DNA from: Toxonevra muliebris
Lineage: Eukaryota; Arthropoda; Insecta; Diptera; Pallopteridae
Length of the DNA stretch: 64,000 nt
Assembly (NCBI GenBank): GCA_963691655.1
Contig: OY829327.1
Location: 63,810,079 to 63,874,078 of the forward strand
Reading direction: 5' to 3'
Part shown: one piece after another, positions 21,324-31,839 of the stretch
Numbering within the stretch: the stretch's first letter is position 1
Layout: every line of letters starts with the position of its first letter
Notes under the pieces: model-generated
What the model saw: only the letters and a program-made list of their open reading frames with translations
The model's database searches: none
What the model was told of the DNA's origin: nothing
Translations under genes and position numbers: made by a program

Positions 21324-22042
21324 TAGTATATATATATGGTATTGCAAACAGGCTTTTATAGTACAAAGACTTTTAAAACGACTTTTATAATGAAAAATCC
21401 TTCAATGAGTCTTATGATATAAAAGAGTTTGAAGCCTTTTAAACATAGCTTTTAAATATAAAAATTATTTAGTAAGAGTTCAAATTAAATATTAAAAATA
21501 AAATAAGTTATTTCAAACCTCTTACTTCTCACTTTTAACTTTTATGAAATATAAGTTCATAAAACTCTTATTCTGAAAACTTTTTGATAAAAGCTATAAA
21601 AGTCTCAAGCTCTGCTGTCGAGACACACTTAGGCTTGAACTGCCCATTGTGATACCACATAGTTAGACCTACAATTTAACGCCGATTCCGAACGGCGGTG
21701 TGGCAATTTTTTATCAGCTCCAGTGCTGCCGTTTTGAAAATTTTAAGGGGAGGAATTTTTATTTCAAGCGGAGGATTTTGCTTTACAGAGGAGGAATTTT
21801 TCAAAATGTCTTAAAAGTTTTCAAGTATTACCTACTTAGATAATTGCTAACAGCTCCATTAATGTATAGAAATTTTATTAAAAAAAAATACGAAATTTGG
21901 TTCGCTCTGGCAACTCCGGTGAAAACCGTACCGAAATTTTTTCGTATACCTTTTTGTTGGGTTTGGTCTATAATAAAACCATGGACAAAGTTTGAAGTAA
22001 ATCTAAAATGACCAGGCCGAGATTTGTTTTTTTTTTGTTACG
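21324..22042. other. No gene recognised
   Basis: AT-rich intronic sequence. A phrase at 21620-21710 (ACCACATAGTTAGACCTA...TTTAACGCCGAT) resembles 19780-19825 (ACCACATAGTTGGACCTA), so a short unidentified repeat is present twice. Confidence 0.45.
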
Positions 22043-22463
22043 TTCAATTTGGAATGGCTGCAGAAACATATAGAATTCAATAATGTTTGGGTTTTAAAAT
22101 TTTTGTTTTTATTATAAACAGAAAATGGAACTGAAAAATACATTAAAACATCTCAACTTTGAAAGGCTATAACATTTAAAAGCGAGTTAACTTTTTAACT
22201 GGTTGTTACTCTGGACCAGTACTACCGACCTGTGTTGATCGCTTCTCCGTTAGATACCATGACCCTAAAATTGTTGCACAGTGTTATTTATAAAATAGAA
22301 ACAGTTCTCCATCACAAAAATGAATCTCAAATTGAAGAAAAAACATTAAAAAACTGTTAAAACCGATGAAATTGCCAAGTGCGTTTATCGCGCGTTGTAG
22401 CAAATTTTACATAACAAAATACCTAATAAAATTATATAATTATTCTAAAAACAATTTTTTGTG
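22043..22463 (+). repeat. Dispersed repeat S, copy 1
   Basis: Begins GTTCAATTTGGAATGGCTGC and ends AACAATTTTTTGTG. Copy 2 lies at 25549-25913 in the same orientation and is nearly identical apart from a ~70-bp segment (about 22105-22170) missing there. Non-coding. In copy 2 it forms the centre of a foldback structure; here no arms are seen. Confidence 0.85.
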
Positions 22464-23349
22464 AGGCGTCTGTTTCACTGGGTAAACCAAAAAACCGACA
22501 AGAGGTAAGCAACGTGCAAGTAAAACATAACAAAATAGAATAACACCCAAATGACAACAAAAGCAACAAAAAAAAAAGATGCCGACTCAGGACCACCTGC
22601 TTGGTGCCGACTCATGACCACTACGAGTTTTTACGCATTTTATGCTATTAAGCATACGCAACAAGTCCAAATGAAAAATCGACTTCATCATGCAAAAGCA
22701 TACAGAACACAGAAACCAACGTACTCAATTAACTGAACTTTTCAGATATTTACGCACCTGTAGCAATTTCACACAAACAATTTATACTGCGCTCACTTTG
22801 TCAAGCGAAAATTAAAGTGGCAATTGTCAACGTAAATTACGTTCATGTCTACCGACCTGTCATACGACGAAACGAAACGCGGGGTGCCGGCTTTGGGCCA
22901 CTCTCCCCTAATAATAGTAAATAATTATAAAAAAAGCAATAAAGATTAAAAAACTACAACAAACTTGTCTTCCTTCTTCTCAAAACCGGGTATAAAATAT
23001 TGAATGTTATTTGTGGTATTTTGAACCAGCTTAATCGAAGGGACCATTTAATCGAGGTATCTATTGAAGCAGCCTGGTTTGATTGCTTGATATTTCTTAT
23101 ATGTTTCTTGCACTAGCACATGAACCAGTACAAAAAAAGGAATAGGTTGCTCTAGCACTTTAACCAGAACAACACCGTAGAAGCAGTGCTAAAACGCTAT
23201 TCAAAAGTCAATGATTATACTTTTATATTTGCGTTAAGACTCTTTTATTAAGTATAAATGATGTGTTTAAATACTAAATTAATGCTAAATAATAATACAA
23301 TAAAAACATAATAAAATGTAAGTTCTCATGATAGCATGCAAAAGTATAA
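22464..23349. other. No gene recognised
   Basis: Includes repeated phrases GCCGACTCAGGACCAC and GCCGACTCATGACCAC (22580-22622) and GTGCCGGCTTTGGGCCAC (22885) that could be remains of inverted ends of an unidentified element. The rest is AT-rich without coding homology. Confidence 0.4.
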
Positions 23350-23585
23350 GCTCATTTACTAAAAGACTGTCATATCTCAAAAAACGCGATTTTGCAGAAA
23401 ACGCGTTTAAAGCTTACAATTGACTCCCACTTTGCAGAAAAAAGAAGAAATCTTATAATTCTCACGCGCAGAGTATACAAGATAATAATATGAAATTTTT
23501 ACGCAATATGAAGCCTAAATAATTTTGCATCATTAACTCAAAAATCGTGGTTTTTTGACTTATGACAGTCTTTTAGTAAATGAGC
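23350..23585. mobile_element. MITE with 24-bp perfect inverted repeats
   Basis: GCTCATTTACTAAAAGACTG at 23350 is repeated in reverse complement at the right end, exact over about 24 bp, followed by weaker inverted similarity. 236 bp and non-coding. Flanking TATA/ATAT may be part of the target site. Confidence 0.75.
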
Positions 23586-24416
23586 GATATAAGTCGGAAG
23601 TTGAAATAATAAATTGAAAAAATTAAATCCGCGACTGCCCGTAATGCGTTTCGAACGGTAAAATCTTTTGGGCCTTCTGCTTCTTGTAATGGAGTATTTC
23701 TCGAAAAGGTTGCATACAATATGCATCAAATTCTTTGTCAAAAATATTAAGCATAAACTCGTTTTTATGTACAATATTCGTATTTTTCGAGTCAGAGTAA
23801 AAAAGATATGTTCAACCAAAAGTATAAATATGTAAAAACTGAAATTGTCTGTCTTCACTTAATATGTCATAACTTCTACATTGTCCGATTTTAGCGAATT
23901 TATGTTTAATATTTTTGGAATAGAATTACCTTTTTTTTGCAATTTTTTTCAGTCTGAATTAAACAATAAAAGAAGTCGTAAAATCCACTTTTTTCGACTA
24001 CTTATAATCGCCTGTAACCAAAAAAAAACATTTTTATTCGATTGGCTTTGTGCCATCATCGGAAAGAAGAAGAACATACCTTTCAAAACTAGTGTAACAG
24101 ATTAATGTAGTAGCAGATTAATGTGTAATGTAGATTGTAGTATACAATATAAAAAGTGAAATCTGTATTTCGTGTGATTTTCGATAAAAAGCCAAATAAA
24201 GAAAGAGAAATTTGGCACACTTTATTTAGAACAATGTTGTTTAGGCTTTAGTCCAGTGAAAATTTGTTTTTTATGAAAATAGACACTTCTGAAAGGTGAT
24301 GTTATGGGGGATAAAAACCTGCACAATATATTGGGTCTCTTTTCAACACTTGTCTACTGTATTTATAATTCCTGTATGTTTTTACTTTTGAAACTAAAAA
24401 TTAACTTTGCTTTTAG
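23586..24416 (+). other. End of intron 1
   Basis: AT-rich intronic sequence up to the acceptor TTTTAG at 24411-24416. No gene or element recognised; the open frames here have no family resemblance. Confidence 0.5.
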
Positions 24417-24522
24417 GTTTGACTTCTTGCGATATTTACTCTAAAATAATAACGTCTGTTTTTACCACATCATACTCTCCAAATTGCAGCGTAAATATAC
24501 AACAGTCATGGAACATGTTCAA
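24417..24522 (+). CDS. S28 carboxypeptidase, second coding exon
   Basis: After a TTTTGCTTTTAG acceptor, 106 bases continue the frame left by the first exon (phase 1 in, phase 2 out) and encode 35 residues. The split codon makes glycine, so the protein runs SAPIWQFNG into LTSCDIYSKIITSVF, followed by SPNCSVNIQQSW and MF. Family S28 proteins have at this point a conserved SAPIWQF..L..C....K..T..F pattern followed by a second Cys and a W, which this exon reproduces. The donor is TTCAA|GTATGT. The intron before it is about 19.5 kb and consists of transposon remnants. Being a short exon it has no independent long open frame; it was found by homology and phase. Confidence 0.88.
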
Positions 24523-24731
24523 GTATGTAATTATGTGTTTAAACTAAAATTTGATTTAAAAAAGTTTATGTTTTTGTAACAGTACTATAATTTGGACTGT
24601 TTTTGTTTTCAAACAGTTAAACTTGATAAACAAGAAGTCTAAGAACGAAAAATTCATTATTTATTTAAAGGGGTAGTCTGGTAAAAGTTTTTAAAAATCC
24701 TGTTTTTCAAAAGTATAATTTTCTAGTAATA

Positions 24732-24930
24732 CAGTAGAATTGCGATAATTCGTCCCCGTTAATTCGAAAATCTAAATAATTCGTAACAAACTATTGGTCC
24801 CTTGAAAAAATCGCTTTAGTTCGTAAAAATTCCATATATTTTCGTCCCCTCGCTAATTCGTATTTTTTTTTTCAATACAGGGTCTGGTTGTTGACAACTT
24901 CTTATAATTCGTAATACAAATAAATATTAC
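24732..24930 (+). mobile_element. Possible pogo/Tigger-like MITE end
   Basis: CAGTAGAATTGCGATAATTC is close to the usual terminal sequence of pogo-type MITEs (CAGTA-AA-TC-CGATAATTCG), and AATTCG is repeated in the following 160 bp. The opposite end was not found. Could be a solo end. Confidence 0.4.
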
Positions 24931-25348
24931 TATGTATGGCACTATGATTCGAAAAAAATCAATCATAGTAGATAGCTACGTTCTCTTTTTTTGATGGAAT
25001 TTTTTGTGTTTTTCGTGGATGACATGATACATGAGAAGAGCCTTAAACAACTAAAAATTACAGGGTTTTTAAAACATAGTTTTTAATGGGGTCCAATATG
25101 TGTACATTAGATGGCTTATTTTGCTAAAGTATTTCAGATCTTAATTGTGACAGCGGAATATGAAAATAGGGTGCTAAAAACCAATTAAAATGAAAAAAAA
25201 AAATTTAAATTTGTGAAAACTGGATGCGTTACTCCGAAAACCGTGATTTTAAAGGATGTTTTACAATAGGTTAGGGATTTTGTATGGAAAAAGTATTCAA
25301 CTTGCATATAAAAGATTTTCAGATATCCATAACTACGTAAAAAATGCC

Positions 25349-26159
25349 GCTAAAGTGAATGGCGTACCCAGTTTGTTGATACAACTGAACACAAAGCCAC
25401 CCGTAGCGCCTAAAGTGGCCATTTGGCACTTTTTTTTACGAATTTTCAAATTCACCCGTTAGGATTTTGAAGTTAGCGGTAATTTTTTAAAAATTAAAGT
25501 ACGTAGCATTGTAGGTAATTTAATTTAGTTTATTTAAAACACAAAACGTTCAATTTGGAATGGCTGCAAAAACATATAGAATTCAATAATGTTTGGGTTT
25601 TAAAATTTTTGGCTATAACATTTAAAAGCGAGTTAACTTTTTAACTGGTTGTTACTCTGGACCAGTCCTACCGACCTGTGTTGATCGCTTCTCCGTTAGA
25701 TACCATGACCCTAAAATTGTTGCACAGTGTTATTTATAAAATAGAAACAGTTCTCCATCACAAAAATGAATCTCAAATTGAAGAAAAAACATTAAAAAAC
25801 TGTTAAAACCGATGAAACTGCCAAGTGCGTTTATCGCGCGTTATAGCAAATTTTACATAACGAAATACCTACTAAAATTATATAATTATTCTAAAAACAA
25901 TTTTTTGTGTCAAAGATGAACTTGATTGTACTCGACATGGGTTCACTAAAAGTTAATTTATTAGTTCAAATACAACTCGATTTGAAAAATTTTTGTGTTT
26001 TAAATAAATTAAATTGAATTACCTACAATGCTGCTTCAAAATCCAATCGGGTGAATTTGAAAATTCGTAAAAAAAAAGTGCCAAATTGCCACTTTAGGCG
26101 CTACGGGTGGCTTTGTGTTCAGTTGTATCAACAAACTGGGTACGCCATTCACTTTAGCA
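25349..26159. mobile_element. Foldback/MITE with ~170-200-bp arms and repeat S in its centre
   Basis: Left arm 25349-25547 and right arm 25998-26159 are reverse complements: GCTAAAGTGAATGGCGTACC at the outside, then ACAAAGCCACCCGTAGCGCC and CACTTTTTTTTACGAATTTT. The left arm has ~30 extra bases. The centre carries copy 2 of repeat S (25549-25913), otherwise found alone at 22043-22463. The right arm abuts the truncated DD37E transposase at 26160. No target duplication was found. Confidence 0.8.
25549..25913 (+). repeat. Dispersed repeat S, copy 2
   Basis: Nearly identical to 22043-22463 minus an internal segment. It lies exactly between the arms of the foldback element. The first bases after the left arm are GTTCAATTTGGAATGGCTGC, as in copy 1. 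Confidence 0.85.
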
Positions 26160-26842
26160 CTCTTCTACGTAAATTTTTTGGTTGATGGTACCAGTAGTGA
26201 CAAAAACTTCACTCTTTATACTGCATTGGCAAATTTCTTGCCAAACCAAATATTTCTTCGCAAACTTGGCCACTTTCTTTAGCTTAAATTTAGGCGCAAC
26301 ATCACCTCTCTTTTTTGAAGTGTAAATTAGTTGACCAGGAAGCTGATTAAAGTCTGCTTTGACATACGTTTCGTCGTCCATGATCATGCAATCAAAATTA
26401 TGTACAATTTTGTCGCACAGCTTTCGTGCGCGAGTTTTTGCTGTTGCATTTTTTTGTCATTCCGGTTCGGGGCTAGTGGAACTTTATACGTCTTAAGTTT
26501 TTTTACTCTGCATACTTTTTGAACATACTCGGGTGACATATGGACTTTTTTAGCAACATCTCTGATGGAAAGGCTTTGGATTGGAAAGGATTTTTTTTAA
26601 ACAAGTTTATCACTTTCTTTGCTTTTTCCTCTGAGATGAACCCCTTCTTTCGCCCACTTTTTCTTTCGGTAGTTAGTTGTTTACTAAAGTTTTTAAGCAC
26701 TAAAGTTACCGTAGATTTTGCAATTATTAAACTCATTTTGCGTAATGTAAAAAAATCAGAAAAAATAATGATGCAGAAATGTAAAACGGAAAATTCTCTA
26801 CGAATTAACAACAGTATCATTTGCTGTAACTGTCATATTTGA
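26154..26842 (-). pseudogene. Tc1-like DD37E-type transposase, N-terminal half
   Basis: The minus strand begins MSLIIAKSTVTLVLKNFSK near 26730 with a helix-turn-helix and then TTERKSGRKKGFISEEKAKK. After a frameshift it reads NRNDKK-like and MIMDDETYVKADFNQLPGQL, RGDVAPKFKLKKVAKFAKKY, LVWQ.ICQC, VTTGTINQKIYVEEC. DDETYVKADF contains the first catalytic Asp. The rest of the catalytic domain is missing: the frame ends at the foldback arm at 26160. Close in type to the elements at 27380 and 43729. Confidence 0.85.
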
Positions 26843-27379
26843 ATTAATTATTATTCCTTCCATGACATACCGAATCAGAATACAAATTAAATAGATTAAC
26901 TAATATACGCAATTCACTTGTCACTCTTAAGAAAAGCATAGGGCTTGAATTAATACGCCATTTTTACTGCGACCAGTTTTTATCGTATACATACCTTAAG
27001 TTGAAGTTAGGTTCTCTTCTGCAGAGAATTTCGGTTACATTAAAAAAAAAAAAAGCGAACATATTTACTATTCATATTTATAATTTCGAACTTTCGAAAA
27101 ATTAATCGGTGTTATCTCCTTCGCTCTCAATAAAAATACACGCGAGAAAAAAATATGCCAAAAAGATGAACCGTGAAAATTACATTCATTGCAACGTGTG
27201 CGAACGAGCTGTTCACTTAGTATGCGCCGGAATGACTGCAAGTTACTGGAGTTTCCAACATTGCGTTTCAGAATGATTTTCATTGCCATATTACAATATT
27301 ATCCCTATTTTTTATTTTATATAGAAAGGACGAAAAATACACAATTGAAATAAATAAAATTTTGTTAAATAGCTTAATA
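26843..27379. other. No gene recognised; one CxxC..HxxC fragment
   Basis: At about 27170-27260 the plus strand can be read as YIHCNVCERAVHLVCAGM, a C-x2-C-x4-H-x2-C pattern like a PHD-type finger from a LINE or other retroelement. It has no extended open frame. The rest is AT-rich. Confidence 0.3.
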
Positions 27380-28667
27380 AAGCGCGGTTCACGCCAAATT
27401 GGCACGCTTTGTTGTGGCCACCACGTCGCCCCTAGTCATAAGAACAACAAATTTTTTACTGGGATTTGTTTACAATACCGTTACCGTTAGTTGACAAAAT
27501 TTTCATATTAATTGATCGCAAGTTGGTGATTGTGTGCACAATGGAAGCTGCAAATAGAAAATTGATTGTGAACAAATTTATTGAAAATCCGTCGTGGTGT
27601 GGTTCAAAGATTGCGAAAGTGTTAAATATCTCCAAAAAAAACCGTATGTAGAGTTATAAATCGATATAAAGAAACTATTAGTGTTGAAAGAGCTAAAAAA
27701 GTTGTGAACAAAACGGGAACCACCAACCTTAAATTAAAGGCAAAGATCTTGAGGTCCATCAAAAGCAATCACGTACTATCCGATAGCGATCGTGCCAAAA
27801 AATTCAATACCAGCAAAAGTACTGCTAGAAGAATACGCATAAAAGCTGGGCTAAAGTGCTATCGTGCTATAAAATATCCAAATAGAACAGACAAACAGAA
27901 TTTGCTGGCCAAAAAACGTGCTCGTCTTCTTTATAATAATGTTTCAATCAAATTCAATGGATGCATTATTGTGGATGACGAATCATACGTAAAAATTGAT
28001 CTTAAACAGCTTCCAGGTCAAAAATTTTATATGGCAACGAATCGTGGTAATGTACTCTCAAAATTCAAGTACATAAAAATGGATAAATTTGCAAAGAAAG
28101 CAATGGTGTGGCAGGCTATTTGCAGCTGTGGTCTCAAATCCAGGGCACTTGTGACATCCTCTTCTATGACGTCTGATATTTACATCAAAGAGTGCTTTTC
28201 TAAACGACGACTGCCATTTGTTCGTCACCACCATTCGCCAGTGAAGTTTTGGCCTGATTTAGCCAGTTGCCACTACTCTAAGAAAACCATGGATTGGTAT
28301 CAGACAAATAAAGTAGATGTAGTGCCCAAATATATGAATCCACCCAATTGCCCCCAGCTTCGACCGATCGAAAAATACTGGGCTATTACAAAATATAAGT
28401 TGAAGAAAAATGCAGGTATTGTCAAAAATGTGAAATCAATGTTACTAAAATGGTACCAAATAGCCGCAAAAGTATCCAGAGCGGATGTTCAAAGGTTGAT
28501 GGGGTCCATTAAAAGGAATACCCGGAACTTTTTGCACAACAAAGAAATTTAAATCTTTCAATATTATAGTATTAAAACACAATATTAAACTTATCATTTA
28601 ATGCATTATTTGGTATTCTGAGTGTTCTGGTTAAAAAGATACAGCGTATTTTGCGTGAACCGCGCTT
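27380..28667 (+). mobile_element. Tc1-like DD37E transposon, nearly intact
   Basis: Terminal inverted repeats AAGCGCGGTTCACGC at both ends with TA outside each (27378-27379 and 28668-28669). Length is 1288 bp, and the single transposase gene inside has only one visible lesion. This is the best preserved element in the window and probably the youngest insertion of its class here. Confidence 0.93.
27541..28552 (+). pseudogene. Tc1-like transposase (DD37E) with a single frameshift
   Basis: ATG 27541 opens MEAANRKLIVNKFIENPSW with a helix-turn-helix (SKIAKVLNIS). At an A-run around 27633-27640 the frame shifts by one base; dropping one A would read on as KKTVCRVINRY. The main frame then continues unbroken to 28552: TTNLKLKAKIL, STARRIRIKAGLK, IIVDDESYVKID (first Asp), QLPGQKFY, AMVWQAICSCG, PVKFWPDLASCHYS (second Asp) and PQLRPIEKYWA (Glu). 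There are 37 residues between the second Asp and the Glu, which defines the DD37E type first described in mosquitoes. About 337 residues in all, the normal size. The A-run slip could also be a sequencing error, in which case the gene would be intact. Confidence 0.9.
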
Positions 28668-29099
28668 TATTTGTCTATTAAATACACGTTTAAAAAATTA
28701 TGTATGTGGTTCAAACATATGCTGAAAAATGTTAAAAATACTGCGAAAAATTAAATGGTAAGATGTGCGTGACCGCAGATGTATTTTTAAACAGTTAGTT
28801 TTGCAAAAATTAGGTAAACATTTCAAAAACCAAGGAAAATCAAATGTATGAAAATATGAAAATTTAGAAAATATTTTACGAAAAAAATTCAAAAAGACTC
28901 GATTTTACCGGACTTCCTTAAATTAAAGTTTTTTAAGAGATTTATTTATTAAATGCTGCATACTTTACAAAATTAATTTGAAGAGTATGGATAGGTGTAG
29001 GGATCGAGGCCATGTAGAACGGTATTATGATGTAGTACATTTCATTAATTGCATCTAATTATTTTGGTTGTATATAGTGTACAATCAATCATCTTTACA
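28668..29099. other. No gene recognised
   Basis: AT-rich intronic sequence between the DD37E element and the large pyrimidine-rich repeat. No open frame of interest. Confidence 0.5.
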
Positions 29100-31160
29100 T
29101 ATATAATCGTAGAGTTTTGTGTGTATGACGTGGTGTAACTTCTGAACGACTGGACCGATTGAAGTCATATTTCCAGAATATATTTTCTTGGGCGGGAGGA
29201 TGAAACATAGCTATTCAGAATGACTCTTAGGAAAGTGGGCGTGGCAGCTCCCATACAATCCTCATAGTTTTTCGGATATATCTCAAGAACTATTTATATC
29301 ACAGTACAAAAATTTGGTACAAGAAAGAGAATTGACAATGCCATGCTACAACAAAAATATGGGTGGGATTGACAAAGTGGGTGTGGGACTTTCCATATAA
29401 CCTGAATTTCCATTATGAGATATCTTAGGAGGCATTTATGGTACGGTACTAAAATTTAAATTCTTTCAGTTTGTTGGATTGGTGGGTGTGGCACCATGCT
29501 TTTTTTTTTTTTTTCTACTACTTTATAACTTCTTTCTACTACTTTTTTAACCAATATTTTCTACTACTATTTTACTTCTTTTTTCTACTACTTTTTTAAT
29601 ACATTTTTTCTTATTTTCTACTACTAATTTCTACTATTTTTTTACAGTTTTTTCTCTACTATTTTTTACATTATTTATACCACTCTTTCTACTCCATTTT
29701 TACTATTATTGTTCTATTATGTTTAACTATTTTTCTACTAATTTTTCTGTTACATTTTTACTACTTCTTTACAACAATTTGTAATATTATTTTCTATTCT
29801 TTTTCCTACTACCTTTTCTGGAACTATTTCTACTACTATTTTCTTCTACTTTTTGCTGATATTTTCTACTACTTTTTCCATTCCTTTTTCTAATATTATT
29901 TCTACTACTTTATGAAATATTTTAAGACCCTGCTTAGCTATCTTAAAATCCGATAGGTGGCGCAGTAACAAATAATAAATGTGAAATTGGTTAAAATTTT
30001 TAAATAATTTCAACTTCTAATGTAACTTCTGAACGGCTTGACCGATAGAAATTATATTTCTAGAATATGTTTGCTTTAACAATAGGATGAAACATAGCTA
30101 TTCATAAAGGCTTTTAGGAAAGTGGGCGTGTCACCTCCCATACAATCCTAATATTTTTTTGGATATATCTCAAGAATCATTTATAGTACAGTACAGAAAT
30201 TTGGTACAAAAACGTGAATTAACAATGCCATGCTACAACAAAAATATGGGTGGGTTGACAAAGGCGAAGTGACACTTTCCATATACCCTGAATTTTTATT
30301 ACGGGATATCTTAGAATGGAAGTATTATTAGTCAATACCGGATTTAAAAAATTCTTTCAGTTTGTTGGATTAGTGGGTGTTGCACCATGCTCAACTTCTA
30401 TTTTCTACTACTATATTAATTTCTTTTTTCAACATTTTCTTCTTATTTTCGACTACTACTTATACTTTTTACTACTATGTTTTACTATTTTTCTACTACT
30501 TTTTCTATTGCTTTTTTACTACCTTTTCTATCACTTTTTTACAAGAAATTGTAATACTATTTTCTATTCCTCTTACTACTACGTTTTCCACTACTATTTC
30601 TACTGCTATTTTCTACTACTTTTTTACTGTTTTTTTTTTTTCATTACCATTTTCTATTACTTTCCATTCGTTTTTTTCTATTATTTCTACTAATTTATGA
30701 AATATCTCAAGAACCTGCCTAGCTATGTCAAAATCCGAAAGGTGGAAAGAAACTATTTGAAATTAACTTAAAATAAATATCGACTTAACTCGACAAATGT
30801 CCAAAGCAATTGCATACTAAATTTCATGACAATCCGTTGCTAAATATAGAAACCTATTAGGACTAAACATTTAACAGAGCTCAATTTTATATATATAGAT
30901 AGCAAATGGGTCCATATTTTTAAATAGTTTTTGGAATTAAATATAACTTCTAGAACGGTCTTTGATATTCTTCTGCAAATTAAATACTTTTAAAAATCCC
31001 AATTTTGATGCCTCATTTTTAAATGTAGAAATTTTTCCAAATTACGTCCTTTGAGTTTAAAAAGAAACTTCATTCTTTTTCATTGAAATAAACTTCAATT
31101 TTCCCGCTTCTTCGTAGAAAGGGCAGACAACATCTGCCGGGTCAGCTAATATATTATATG
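29100..31160 (+). repeat. Large interspersed repeat with internal ~900-bp tandem duplication
   Basis: Two related units follow each other (about 29130-29980 and 30000-30760). Each opens with TAACTTCTGAACG(A/G)CTGGACCGAT-like sequence, then AAAGTGGGCGTG and CTCCCATACAATCCT. A long pyrimidine tract built on TTTTCTACTACT comes next, and a tail GAAATAT.T.AAGA.CCTGC. The right end reads CATCTGCCGGGTCAGCTAAT (31130-31150). Opening and closing phrases of this kind are common in non-autonomous insect repeats of Helitron-like type, but I cannot prove the class. The open frames in the pyrimidine tracts are low-complexity artefacts. Confidence 0.65.
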
Positions 31161-31169
31161 TTAAGTTTT

Positions 31170-31800
31170 GTTTTCTGAGCACTTCATTAATTTTATTGAT
31201 GGTTTCTTTTTCATCCCAATTGAAGCAAGTTCCAAGTGGTTCATTAATTTTTGACGAAGGGCAGTTTTACAACATGTGCCTGACTGTTAAATCCGTGGAG
31301 CAAGTGAGGCATTGTAATGGTTGCGTTTGGTTGAAATAGTGCTTCTGTGCCTGTTCGCATTCTAGCTAAAGTGATGCATTGTTCTCGCGTGAAGTTTATA
31401 TTATAATTTGGTGTAAATGGACAAGGGTTGTGCGTCCGCAAGAAGGAATCAGAAGATTCCCAGCGTTCCAGTATTTCCGGTTCTTGGAAGGCAGCGAAAC
31501 AAGTAAGCATGATTGTATAAACGCAAAGGGCTTCAGCAACCAAGGGTAAAGTTAAAGCAAAATGTATCGCAGCCAATGTGGTATTAAACGCACCAGAGTT
31601 AAGTAGTAATAGACTGTGAGTGAGTGTCTCGCACAACTGCATAGGAAGTTGTACCATCGAGGTAAGACCCGTCAGTAAAGAGTGTAATTTCTGGAGAAAA
31701 GTTGGCGACTGCATCAATAAAAAGTTATTTCAATACCGCGGGACTCGTGTCGCTTTTAATGTGTTGTGGGATGCTTACAGTTTTGTTCCGATAAAAAAAA
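31170..31800 (-). pseudogene. LINE RNase H domain fragment
   Basis: The minus strand reads ITLFTDGSYLDGTTSYAVV (first catalytic Asp of RNase H) near 31690. In a neighbouring frame come NTTLAAIHFALTLPL, FLRTHNPCPFTPN, ITLARMRTGTEALF and a broken HLLHGFNSQAHV. This is the C-terminal RNase H and post-RNase H segment of a Jockey-superfamily LINE. It starts abruptly against the piggyBac to its right and lacks the polymerase. Confidence 0.75.
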
Positions 31801-31839
31801 GAAATGTATTGCAACTCTTCATAATGAAAGGGAGATCGG

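Noticed and set aside
23538..24105. Open frames on both strands around 23.5-24.1 kb
   Set aside because: AT-rich, hydrophobic and low-complexity translations without any family pattern; they lie in the carboxypeptidase intron.
30316..30700. Two open frames of 107-125 codons rich in F, Y and L
   Set aside because: They arise from the TTTTCTACTACT pyrimidine tract in a repeat; composition is low complexity and no domain is present.
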